Shown one piece after another: positions 1 through 10,751 of a stretch of 64,000 bases of DNA. The translations under genes were made by a program, and so were the position numbers. Within the stretch, counting starts at the first letter, position 1; every line of letters begins with the position of its first letter. Under the pieces are notes generated by a model. It saw only the letters and a list, made by a program, of their open reading frames with translations. It was not told the origin of the DNA and made no database searches. The DNA is from Macrostomum hystrix (Eukaryota; Platyhelminthes; Macrostomidae), in assembly GCA_950097015.1 (NCBI GenBank), contig CATNEN010000034.1, positions 4,062,001 through 4,126,000 on the forward strand, in the 5' to 3' direction.

Positions 1-89
1 GTGCTGCAATTTGAATTAAATTAACAGATAGTATAAAAATTGTGAACTAAAAATCTGTTTGATAAAAATTCGCTCCATCCTGCCCTTAC

Positions 90-601
90 CCGCAGTCGAG
101 GCGGCAGCGGCTTGCGCAGAATTTTGTCAATTTCAGCGCCGCCAGCTGGCTGGCCGGCTGTCGACTCGCCACCGCTTGTTGTGCCCATCGCCACGCTGAA
201 TGCGACTCCGCCTTTGCCAGTCTTCTCGTCTGCGAGGGTTATTGTGAAGACTGATTTTCAAAGTAAAAGTTCTCTCAAAAAACAGAAGGGCTAGTTTGAG
301 ATGTGCAATGCAGATCTGACTGTCACTGAAATAATGTATCGTGCCCACAGCAGTACTGCTCTTGTCTGCCGAAATCCTTACCTTCAGCAGCGGTGGAGGT
401 CTCATTCTGTGGCTTCTGGTCGGACTTGATTGGTGGCAACTTTTTCTGCTGAGCCACCACCGCGAAGCCATTTGTGCTAGCTGGCTTGGCTTCAGCACCG
501 GATGCTGCAGTCGCTGACTTCCCCGCTGCTGATCCTTTCGGTTGCACCTGAATTGGACGGCCAGCGGCGCTGCTGACGGCTGTCGATGAACCGCAACCCA
601 T
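90..601 (-). CDS. 5' part of gene for a small N-acylated (MGCGSS) protein
   Basis: Two coding exons are supported: 601-382, ending in an AAG|GTAAGG donor, and 229-90, following a CTCGCAG acceptor and ending CGG|GTAAGG. They join in phase (220+140 nt = 120 codons) and the gene continues beyond the left edge. The protein starts MGCGSS: Gly2 with Ser6 fits N-myristoylation and Cys3 fits palmitoylation, so a membrane-tethered protein is likely. The first exon is low-complexity (Ala/Ser/Gly/Lys/Gln). The second ends with a more conserved-looking stretch, GGVAFSVAMG then ILRKPLPPRLR. I do not recognise the family. The start is the first ATG after the upstream non-coding region. Seen: splice sites and phase. 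Inferred: lipidation. Confidence 0.55.
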
Positions 602-3362
602 TGCTGCTTTGTCGCTTGATTAATGAATTACTTATTGGACTTAAAACAAAAAAGCTGCTTTTGAAATCGGCAGGCTAAGCTGAAAGATATTTTGTAGAAA
701 GCACTAATTTAAATGAAAGCAATTAACTAAATTTAATCTCAAAAAGCAAAGCAAATAGACTCTTGATATAAATAACTGAATTTTAATTCTAGTTCTAGTT
801 TTTGCTTGCTTTCCGTTGGTTTTCTCTACGGATGACAATTCTTAGGCACAGTATAAAACAAAAATTGACTTGTCACTAAAAAAATTATTGCGAATTTAAG
901 TTGTAAATATGCATAGTGTACAAAAAATCGATTGGAGTTAAAATTATTATTATCCTTACTCTTAAAAGACGACGTTAACACTTTTTAAAAAATTATGAAA
1001 ATTGTTTCACTCTAATTGTAAATTTATAACATTCTTTATTAAAAATGTTAAAAGCTTTATGCAATGCAATATTTGGTAACAGACTATTGTATATCTATGT
1101 TGCATATAAAGTTTTTGTCGTTGTTATGCATTGTAAAGATTTCGTCCAAAAAAACAGTTAGTGCTTCATGTGTAAATATCGTAAGGTATAAGATATTTAC
1201 ATGTCAGCTAATAAGTAAAGCATAATGATAATAAGTAAACTGTGTTAAATATAAGTTCTAGGAATTAAAAAAAACGATGATAAAAGTGTTTATCGTTAAT
1301 TTTTGTGACTATAGAACGCGAATTTGATTTAACAAAAACACAACTTCGTCGAAATTCCGATTGTTAAAATGCCGCTCGCTTTCGTATGTTGAATTCGTGG
1401 GCAGTGCTGTTTACTCTGATTGTCTTAGAGAGTGATGCGTTTTTGGAACATCGTTAAAAACGATGCTTTTAAGCATAGTGAAGTTAAATGGATGAATTAA
1501 GCGCGAATAGAAACAAAAAATATTTCATCTTGTCTTTAAGTAGCTTAAGAAAATTTTAAGAAATGCTCTATGATAAGTATTATTTTTTGCTGGCCTGCTA
1601 AAATTGGCCTGCTACGGACTCGTAGTTGATACAAATGTTAAAGTATATTTTTTTCTTTGCCAAAATCAATTCATTTCCTAAGAGGAATCTTAGGAATCAG
1701 AATCAGGATCCAGAACAGGAATGTATTGGGACTAACTGCGTTTAGTTATTTCGTTCGATTGGATACGAATTGATTTGAATCTTATGACCAAACAGGCAAC
1801 CTTGCCTGATAACCTACTTCTAATTCAATTGTCGTTTGTTTGCTGTTGACGATAGAGTGTAGTGTTTAAGTTTTTACCTAATCATTCTATTCAAAAGCAT
1901 TAAAAAACGGAAAGTACACTAAGATTGAGTAGAGAAGCTGTCGAGCAAATGATTAAACAAAATACTAAACCCAAGACAAAACCGGTTCTTGACGTGCTCG
2001 CGCGCATTTCTATGCTCAGCAATTGCATGCATGTTTAACTTAAGCGAACTTTTGTTGCCTCGAAAAAAATTGACTCTGGAATTTATTTTCACTGTTGCCA
2101 GAAGCACAATAGGTTTAAATTTAGCAAAGTAAATTTATCTAAATCACATCAACAAAATATACAAATATATATTAACTAACGTCTACAGCCTTTTGCGATA
2201 ACGCACGGCAATCAGATCCGACTAGTAGATAACACGGGGCAACTTTCGATGCAAATCAAATGCTTATTAGCTAGCTCATTCTGAGTATAAAAATCTGATT
2301 AATTTTTTATCGGAGAATTTAACTAACGCACGTGTGGGATATTTTCAGCTGAAAATGACGAACAACAGGAATGACAGCCGGCCACAAATCATGCAGCCCA
2401 GGAATAAAATTAACAGATTTCTCAATTTAATGATGCAGAAGGGAACGCAGCAGTCACTGAAAGCAACAAAGTAGGGGGGGGTTGCAAGGCCCTGAAAATG
2501 TGATTTATGAATTAAGAAATTCGACTCGCGAGAATGCTACAAAACAGGAGCTTAGAGAATCGATGCTACTCGTACTTCAGCTAATTATAATAAGTATAGT
2601 TTTAGTTTTAGCAGATCTGTTTTTATCACAGTAACAGTTGAATATTAGCTCCCAATGCATTAACTCGACTAAAAGGAGTCTGCAATGTTTATTTATAAGA
2701 CAGGATGAAAACTCTCTCAGAATCTGAAATTTAGCTGATTATCATCAGAATGTGTCGCGCTACTGGGGTGGGAATATTCTGCTATAACAGCTCTCCGACA
2801 GCTCCCCAGTTGTGACGGAGACGTCAGCGTGGGCAGGTATACCGTCGGTGACTCGCGGGAAATCAATTCCGTTTTCTTAAAAAACCTAGACAAATTGAGA
2901 CGCATTCGGTTTTCGATTCGGCTGGCGCCGGCAGCGCTGAATTCTTTCATTTCATGTCATCGCGTCGCGCGCCGGGAATTATTTTGTCACGCAATTTGAA
3001 CAGGCCGCGGTGGATTCACAACAGGCAATTCGTTGGTTGCTATCCGATTGTTCTCTCAGGAGAGCTTCATTTTGATTGGCTGTTTAAATATTAATTACAG
3101 GGGAAAACTTTTTTTCGGTAAAGAGGCCACTTACTAAAAACTCTGAAGATTGTTGGAACTCATTACAAATTTATTTTACATGCACCGAGCTCTCTTCTGA
3201 GTTAGAGTTTTTTCTGACGAGTTAGAATCTATGCTCGAAAAAGAATCCGGGCACTCCTTAAAAAGCCACGGTCTACTCAGAGCCAGTGTCAACTCAAAGA
3301 TGAGCCATTGTTTACTAAAAATTGAGTTATAGTCTACCTCAATAAAAGTCAAGGGTCTTCTC
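602..3362. other. Non-coding, no gene recognised
   Basis: AT-rich sequence upstream of the MGCGSS gene. ORFs are short and have no recognisable domain or splice context. A promoter for the minus-strand gene should lie near 602-900 but no clear core element is visible. Confidence 0.6.
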
Positions 3363-3645
3363 AAAAAAGAGTCAGGGTCTACTCAGAGAAGAGTCAGGGT
3401 CTACTCAGAGAAGAGTCGGGGTCTACTCAGAGAAGAGTCAGGGTCTACTCAGAGAAGAGTCAGGGTCTACTCAGAGAAGAGTCAGGGTCTACTCAGAGAA
3501 GAGTCAGAGTCTACTCAGAGAAGAGTCAGGGTCTACTCAGAGAAGAGTCAGGGTCTACTCAGAGAAGAGTCAGGGTCTACTCAGAGAAGAGTCAGGGTCT
3601 ACTCAGAGAAGAGTCAGGGTCTACTCAGAGAAGAGTCAGGTTCAT
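3363..3645. repeat. Minisatellite, 22-bp unit, about 13 copies
   Basis: Near-perfect tandem repeat with core GTCAGGGTCTACTCAGAGAA. The period is not a multiple of three. Degenerate copies lie upstream (about 3190-3360) with related CTACTCAGAG and AAAGAGTC words. Confidence 0.95.
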
Positions 3646-3931
3646 GCTTCAAGATTTCAGTTTCCAAGTAGGATCGACTCAAAGTTGTGGTCAATGGTTT
3701 TACTCGAATTTGAAATGCAGCATTGGGTCATACTTGACGCTTCATAACCCAAAGAAAATTTCATTTTTTTACCCTATAAAATTTACATTACCACGAAAAA
3801 CAGTATTATTTGATGCAGTGTAATGGAAAAGCCTGTCCTCCAATCAAGGTAGTCTGAAGGTGAACTCAGTTCGGGATTGGCTCAGTTAAGGCGAGCTCAT
3901 TAAGGATACGTAAATACCTGTCTCTATTGGT

Positions 3932-3952
3932 GCCTATACCTCTTGGCTTCAG
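3932..3952 (+). promoter_or_regulatory. Possible splice or trans-splice acceptor upstream of the neuropeptide gene
   Basis: Pyrimidine-rich CCTATACCTCTTGGCTTCAG ends about 125 nt before the neuropeptide ATG. It would suit a spliced-leader acceptor or the end of a 5'UTR intron. It rests on sequence character only. Confidence 0.3.
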
Positions 3953-4075
3953 GTAGAAAAGTAAGCCAACATAGCAGATCGGTACGTCACAGCCTGAGAG
4001 CCCCGCACGGTACAGCTACCATCTCTTACTGAGCTCAAAATAATTGGGCCCTGATACGGTGTGCATTCTACTAAA

Positions 4076-5170
4076 ATGAGGCTGCTAATTTCTGGCTGGG
4101 TCTTGGCAGCAACGCTGCTACTGGTTGTCTTGGCCCATAGCAACGCTGCCGCCGAATTCGAGACGTACGATGATGCGAACGAAGAGACGGCCATTGAAGA
4201 CAAAGGATTCGACCGAATTGGAAGTGGACACGGCAAGGGAAGGCCTAAAAGACAGTTGCACAACGGTGGAATGTTTGGCAAGCGACAGTACAACGGTGGC
4301 ATGTTTGGCAAGCGACAGTACAACGGTGGCATGTTTGGGAAGCGACAGTACAACGGTGGCATGTTTGGCAAGCGACAGTACAACGGTGGAATGTTCGGGA
4401 AGCGACAGTACAACGGAGGAATGTTCGGGAAGCGACAGTACAACGGTGGAATGTTTGGCAAGCGACAGTACAACGGTGGACTGTTCGGGAAGCGACAGTA
4501 CAACGGTGGAATGTTTGGCAAGCGACAGTACAACGGTGGAATGTTCGGGAAGCGACAGTACAACGGTGGAATGTTTGGCAAGCGACAGTACAACGGTGGA
4601 ATGTTTGGTAAGCGACAGTACAACGGAGGAATGTTCGGGAAGCGACAGTACAACGGTGGAATGTTCGGGAAGCGACAGTACAACGGAGGAATGTTCGGGA
4701 AGCGACAGTACAACGGTGGAATGTTCGGGAAGCGACAGTACAACGGAGGAATGTTCGGGAAGCGACAGTACAACGGAGGAATGTTCGGGAAGCGACAGTA
4801 CAACGGAGGAATGTTCGGGAAGCGACAGTACAACGGAGGAATGTTTGGCAAGCGACAGTACAACGGAGGAATGTTTGGCAAGCGACAGTACAACGGTGGC
4901 ATGTTTGGCAAGCGACAGTACAACGGAGGAATGTTCGGGAAGCGACAGTACAACGGAGGAATGTTCGGGAAGCGACAGTACAACGGAGGAATGTTTGGCA
5001 AGCGACAGTACAACGGTGGCATGTTTGGCAAGCGACAGTACAACGGAGGAATGTTCGGGAAGCGACAGTACAACGGAGGAATGTTCGGGAAGCGACAGTA
5101 CAACGGAGGAATGTTTGGCAAGCGACAGTACAACGGTGGAATGTTCGGCAAGCGAGAGGACGACAAATAA
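4076..5170 (+). CDS. Neuropeptide precursor with 30 tandem copies of (Q)YNGGMF-amide
   Basis: A 364-residue secreted precursor. The ATG at 4076 (context CTAAAATGAGG) opens a typical signal peptide, a short positively charged start then a Leu/Val/Ala core ending near Ala26. An acidic spacer and a Lys-Arg site follow. Then come 30 peptide units, each closed by Gly-Lys-Arg: one QLHNGGMFGKR, 28 QYNGGMFGKR and one QYNGGLFGKR (4471-4500). The tail is EDDK. Prohormone-convertase cleavage at KR, carboxypeptidase trimming, Gly-directed amidation and N-terminal Gln cyclisation should yield pQYNGGMF-NH2, released from neurons or endocrine cells. Unit differences are almost all at third codon positions, supporting real coding use. 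Three other frames stay open only because the unit is 30 bp. I do not recognise this peptide family. Confidence 0.93.
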   Translation: MRLLISGWVLAATLLLVVLAHSNAAAEFETYDDANEETAIEDKGFDRIGSGHGKGRPKRQLHNGGMFGKRQYNGGMFGKRQYNGGMFGKRQYNGGMFGKRQYNGGMFGKRQYNGGMFGKRQYNGGMFGKRQYNGGLFGKRQYNGGMFGKRQYNGGMFGKRQYNGGMFGKRQYNGGMFGKRQYNGGMFGKRQYNGGMFGKRQYNGGMFGKRQYNGGMFGKRQYNGGMFGKRQYNGGMFGKRQYNGGMFGKRQYNGGMFGKRQYNGGMFGKRQYNGGMFGKRQYNGGMFGKRQYNGGMFGKRQYNGGMFGKRQYNGGMFGKRQYNGGMFGKRQYNGGMFGKRQYNGGMFGKRQYNGGMFGKREDDK

Positions 5171-5425
5171 GACCTCAGCTACGTAAGCGATTGCAAACAG
5201 AGGACCACTTGCGCGAGGACAGTTTAGCAACCCAGCTTTCTCTGCTGCGAAACGTTTCTTGAATGTGACGAATAGCGTACTATTTTACCTTGGACTATTG
5301 TTTGTGCTCCTGTGGCTCTACACGCAGCTTCGAACTCGGATCCAAACCCGAGATGTCTTAGTGAGCTCTGATGCCTATACTGAGAAGAGCCCTTAGAGGA
5401 AGAAAAATTATTCTTGCGAACATCA

Positions 5426-5431
5426 AATAAA
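5426..5431 (+). promoter_or_regulatory. Candidate polyadenylation signal of the neuropeptide gene
   Basis: AATAAA about 255 nt after the neuropeptide stop codon, with no closer canonical signal on the plus strand. Confidence 0.45.
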
Positions 5432-6482
5432 AACTAGTTTTGTTGTCAACCGCTTTGGTTCAAACGGAAGTTTTCGGGCTATGTCTTTTTTGTCTGACCA
5501 ACTGTACTGATCACTAGCTTGCCTACAATACCAAAAAGGGAGTTTTTTAAAATCCCATAAAAAACTCGGGATTTTACAAAAAATGTACAAGGAAAGTAAA
5601 ACTGCGCTAAATTTTGCCACCATTTAGGACATGCTTGAAGGCTGAGCTACTGCTGCTGGCTGCTGCTGCTGCTGCAAAGTTTTTTAGATAATTATTCAAT
5701 AAACTGTTGAAACCAAATGTTTGACTTTCTAGCCTTAACTTTAGGAGCCATAGCGATTAGAAACACCAACAGCTTCTAGGATATTTTTATACGCCCACAC
5801 ACATGCAGGGTTATTTCTATAAGGCTCATGAATTCTTTACTTAGACTATTAGGGGACTTGCAGTGCGTATGTGCATAAGGAGCCAGAACCCGCTGCAGTG
5901 TAGTAGTAGGATGCGGCCCAATAAACTTTTTTGGTCGATTACTGCATTACCTGTTATAGAGAGTGAAATTTGTGGGGTTAGAGGATGCAGCGAATGCTTT
6001 AAATCGACCTCGTGGCCAGAAAATCTTCAGCCTAAAGAAGTTAGAGAAAAAAAACAGCTAGTCTCTGAGCAGAGCTCAGAACTGGATGGAACAAAAATAC
6101 AGCAAACTGTGAAATAAGTCTCCCTGAGTTGTCAAGAAATAACAAATAATAGACTTGGCATCAGGTGATTCTCATCGTGAGTCCTGTTTTTTACAATTTA
6201 CCGTGCGTCAAAGTCACGCGCCAGTACTTTTACACATAGATATCTAGCCTAGAGAGAATATAGCACGAAATCGACAATTACACGTATTAAACACAAAATT
6301 TCGAAAAAACATTATTTCATAAACATCACCGACATAATGTGATCAGCATGGTGCTACGAAAAGTGGTTCAAAACATGATCTGACTATAAAAATGACTGCA
6401 GTAGAGTTATTTTTTTCGACGGAAATTTCGTTGTATCAATTACAATATATAGACTGTATTTCATAGTTCCAATTGATGCGAT

Positions 6483-6605
6483 TTTAAATACAGCTCATGC
6501 TGCGATTCTAGCTGCGATTTATGCAGTGATTCTAGATACAGTTCCTGCTGCGATTCTAGATGCAGTTCCTGCTGCGATTCTAGATACAATTTAAGCTGTG
6601 ATTCT
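6483..6605. repeat. Degenerate short tandem repeat with GCTGCGATTCTAG core
   Basis: About five imperfect copies of a roughly 24-bp unit built on GCTGCGATTCTAG. The same core, reverse complemented (GAATCGCAGC), forms the arrays at 33.1 kb and 36.6 kb. Confidence 0.75.
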
Positions 6606-7519
6606 AGCCTAATGAGGAATTAGTTATTTTCCGCAAGTTCAAAGCCTAGTCAGATAGGTACCGAAAATTAATTCATTATCAACCAACTAAATAAGGGAAA
6701 ATTATTTTGATCGACTGACCGATCCTTATTTAAGAAGCCAAGGACAGTGACAGTCTGCAGCACGCCACACACCAGCAATTAAAATGACAAAAATCTTCAC
6801 AAATTAAGACTATAAAAATTAGAGATCACTCGTAGATTAAAGGAGCACACCTTAGATAATAGTGGCCAAATTTGAGAACATTAAACTGACAGCTGTATTC
6901 GCGTGACACACTGGATAAGATTGACAAGTTGGACAGGACAGACAGAGGTATTGATTCGCGACGCTCATTGTGTGAGCGCTTCGGTACAGTCTCTGACTGC
7001 CAACTGGGGCGTCAATTATATCAGTCTAGAGACCAGGATAATTCACCTCACAGGATGGACTAGAACAGGATGCAGGCACGACTCATATTAAGCTCAGGCC
7101 TTAGTCACCACTTGAAGATAGCTGCTGAAACTCAGCCACTCCCAGTAAACCTAGCAGCAAAAAACTCCGCAGCTAAAAAATATACCGCGTTCATTAGTCA
7201 CTCACTGTAGGCAGTGAATTTTATTTAAGTAGATTTCATATTTTCCTAGGCCTCGATTCGCACTGTTCCGGAAGGGGCGGCAAAGGCAAGGCGAACTTGT
7301 TTGTTTGAAGGCCGCACACTTTTACATCCCAAAAAATCGATAGAGGCGTACTTCAGAAACCAATGCAGCGGTGTGATCTGATACATGGACACTCGGGAGT
7401 TGTCTCTTCACTACAACTGTCTCTTGTCTCTTGCCTGATTCAGTGATTCAGATGTCTGAAAAAATACTCAAAATTATGAGCACATGATATAAAAGCCAGA
7501 CCTTAATTAGAAGAAGTAA

Positions 7520-9025
7520 TTGGAATAGTCGGTCCTGACACTGAAGATGTCAGTGGAATAGTCGGTCCTGAAACTGAAGATGTCAGTGGAATAGTCGGTC
7601 CTGACACTGAAGATGGCAGTGGAATAGTCGGTCCTGACACTGAAGATGTCAGTGGAATAGTCGGTCCTGACACTGAAGATGTCAGTGGAATAGTCGGTCC
7701 TGACACTGAAGATGGCAGTGGAATAGTCGGTCCTGACACTGAAGATGGCAGTGGAATAGTCGGTCCTGACACAGAAGATGTCAGTCGAATAGTCGGTCCT
7801 GACACAGAAGATGTCAGTGGAATAGTCGGTCCTGACACTGAAGATGTCAGTGGAATAGTCGGTCCTGACACAGAAGATGTCAGTGGAATAGTCGGTCCTG
7901 ACACTGAAGATGTCAGTGGAATTGTCGGTCCTGACACTGAAGATGTCAGTCGAATAGTCAGTCCTGACACTGAAGATCGCAGTGGAATAGTCGGTCCTGA
8001 CACTGAAGATGTCAGTGGAATAGTCGGTCCTGACACTGAAGATGTCAGTGGAATTGTCGGTCCTGACACTGAAGATGTCAGTCGAATAGTAAGTCCTGAC
8101 ACTGAAGATCGCAGTGGAATAGTCGGTCCTGACACTGAAGATGTCAGTCGAATAGTCGGTCCTGACACTGAAGATGTCAGTGGAATAGTCGGTCCTGACA
8201 CTGAAGATCGCAGTGGAATAGTCGGTCCTGACAGTGAAGATGTCAGTGGAATAGTCGGTCCTGACACTGAAGATGTCAGTGGAATAGTCGGTCCTGACAC
8301 TGAAGATGTCAGTGGAATAGTCGGTCCTGACACTGAAGATGGCAGTGGAATAGTCGGTCCTGACACTGAAGATGTCAGTCGAATAGTCGGTCCTGACACA
8401 GAAGATGTCAGTGGAATAGTCGGTCCTGACACTGAAGATGTCAGTGGAATAGTCGGTCCTGACACAGAAGATGTCAGTGGAATAGTCGGTCCTGACACTG
8501 AAGATGTCAGTGGAATTGTCGGTCCTGACACTGAAGATGTCAGTCGAATAGTCAGTCCTGACACTGAAGATCGCAGTGGAATAGTCGGTCCTGACACTGA
8601 AGATGTCAGTCGAATAGTCGGTCCTGACACTGAAGATGTCAGTGGAATTGTCGGTCCTGACACTGAAGATGTCAGTCAAATAGTCAGTCCTGACACTGAA
8701 GATCGCAGTGGAATAGTCGGTCCTGACACTGAAGATGTCAGTCGAATAGTCGGTCCTGACACTGAAGATGTCAGTCGAATAGTCAGTCCTGACACTGAAG
8801 ATCGCAGTGGAATAGTCGGTCCTGACACAGAAGATGTCAGTGGAATAGTCGGTCCTGACACAGAAGATGTCAGTGGAATAGTCCGTCCTGACGCTGAAGA
8901 TGGCAGTGGAATAGTCGATCCTGACAGTGAAGATGTCAGTGGAATAGTCGGTCCTGACACAGAGGATGTCAGTGGAATAGTCGGTCCTGACACTGAAGAT
9001 GTCAGTGGAATAGTCGGTTTTGAAG
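7520..9025. repeat. Minisatellite, 33-bp unit, 45 copies
   Basis: Head-to-tail units with core AATAGTCGGTCCTGACACTG. From the GGA at 7522 to that at 9007 is exactly 45 x 33 bp, so no unit has an indel. The plus frame reads GIVGPDTEDVS per unit and is open from a TAA at 7504 to a TGA just after the array, but has no ATG. Two minus frames are open too (7503-8663, 7507-8679). Unit differences are often amino-acid changing (Val/Gly/Arg, Gly/Ser), so I treat it as non-coding by default. Confidence 0.95.
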
Positions 9026-9635
9026 ATGTCTGAAAAAAAGAGTCCTGTTAAAAGACTTGCGAACTAACAAAAGCAAAACGCAAACAATGAAAAAGAAATA
9101 GCTGAATTAATTTATCCTTCCTCTAGTGAAAACACAACGAGTCACAAAAAGCAAGCGCATAGATCATGTCAGCTATGTTGTTTAGATACTATATATTACT
9201 ATTCAGTAAACGCATCATTAATAACACACACTAAACAACAACCGAATAGCAGAAACAAAAGCAGATTAAAACGCAAACGGAAGCAGAGACAGAAGAATTG
9301 AAAGGACAACAAATGCTTAAACAATTTCCCATTATAATAGTGCTTGAAGTTAAAAAGTCTGAATTTTTCTAAAATCAAGCATCTTATCACTGCAATATGA
9401 AATTCTCAAATTGTAGCCCAACACCATTCAACGCGTGATTCTGCTTTCGCACTGCTGCTTTTACAAGAAAAACACGAATTAATAATGAACGATTTGCCAA
9501 TGAAAAAAAATCACAGGCTCTTCGAGAATAAAATAAAAAGAAATGTTTTTTCGTCTCTAGTTAAATTTAGCGTAAAATGAATTATTCCTTATTCAAATTT
9601 GTTTTAAAAAATAACTGACTACCCCCGCCTAACTA

Positions 9636-9835
9636 GATGTGCAGCCGACAGCACAGCCGCAGCCCGGCGCATCTGAAGGCTGCGTACGGCTGTTCAGTCC
9701 ACGTACTGGGTGGATGAGGATGCCACACCCACCCTCTATTTTAATTTAACAGCTGGGTGAATTGTCCCAGTGGAGTCGAGAATCGAACCCCCGACCATGT
9801 CGTGAGTCCGACACCCAAACAACTAGGCTATGTAC
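9636..9835 (-). mobile_element. tRNA-derived SINE, family 1 (partial)
   Basis: Read on the minus strand it begins with a tRNA-like head containing the Pol III B-box word GGTTCGATTC, followed by CCACTGGGACAATTC, then a body with ACTGAACAGCCGTACGCAGC. The same order occurs at 42.65-42.95 kb (most complete), at 31.6 kb and, for the head, at 51.8 kb. This copy lacks the AGCAAGACACTTAAC segment. Confidence 0.8.
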
Positions 9836-10467
9836 ATAAAAATGTAGGCATTAATTATTCCTAAGGTAGTCTGCTCTGCAAAAGTCATGTCATGGTGTTA
9901 GACATAGCTCGTAGTTATCGTTAGAATATATTAGTTAGTGATGGATAAATTATGTAATGATAAATATAAGCATATATTACGTATGGTAATCTTTTACGCA
10001 AGTACATCGCAAAATATCATGTCACAAGAACAGTGCTTCTTAAACATTTAAAAACCAATTTCAAGCAAAATAAATTATAGAAGTGTTGAATAACAAATTT
10101 AAGTTTTTTGTAAATAACTCCGGATAGCAGTCTAGAAGCTTCAGGTTAAAGAAGACAACAAATAAAGAAGGGGCTAATGACCATGAAGGGTAGGTGGAGG
10201 GGTAATGACCATATTACAAAAGTGCTATCAATGCAAACGTGACGAATATCTTGTTGAATAATAATAAAAACAAACTATAATCAAGAAACATTAAATCAGA
10301 AATCAAAGGACAGTTGGTTATATATTTTAAATAGTTTGATTCAGCTATAGCAGTATTCAAGCAACTGAAAAAAATAACAATTAAATCGATCAAATAACAC
10401 AGGTCTAGCTTTTTTACTTTTTAACCGCCTTTAATACAAACAACTTAGCGAGATAATCAAAATCTGA

Positions 10468-10575
10468 TGGTGAAATAACAAAATCTTAACACGATATACC
10501 AAAATCTCACGGTGAGATACCGAAGTCTCACGGTGAGATACCAAAATCTCACAGTGAGATACCAAAATCTAACCG
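10468..10575. repeat. Short tandem repeat, about 21-bp unit with internal palindrome
   Basis: About five copies of a unit containing ATACCAAAATCTCACGGTGAG. TCTCACGGTGAGA is nearly a perfect inverted repeat, so each unit can form a small hairpin. Confidence 0.8.
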
Positions 10576-10751
10576 TGCTCTTCAATAACACAGTGACATC
10601 AAGGCACAGATCCAATCCTAATTTTGGATGTTCTAAATCTCATCTCAGTCAAAGAACTCCGAGTGAATATGACGCAAAATCTGACTGCAGAAGATGCTCT
10701 TAAAAAATGGAATCGCATTCAGCCAAAAAGACAAAGGCGCGGCGCATCGTG

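Larger units (their letters stand above)
5171..7519. other. Non-coding spacer
   Basis: Apart from the neuropeptide 3'UTR, a short CTG-rich tract (about 5649-5673) and a small degenerate repeat at 6483-6605, I see no gene. ORFs at 5863-6117 and 6903-7091 have no domain, splice context or coding character that I can support. Confidence 0.55.
9026..10751. other. Non-coding spacer with a SINE
   Basis: AT-rich. It holds a SINE copy (9636-9835) and a short palindromic repeat (10468-10575). No other gene signal is seen. Confidence 0.55.

Noticed and set aside
3949-5230. Long minus ORFs (405 and 370 codons) and a second plus frame (353 codons) over the peptide array
   Set aside because: The 30-bp unit keeps every stop-free frame open. 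Only the frame with signal peptide, KR sites and synonymous variation is supported.
7503-8679. Two minus-strand ORFs of about 390 codons
   Set aside because: Generated by the 33-bp period; no start context, signal peptide or splice support.
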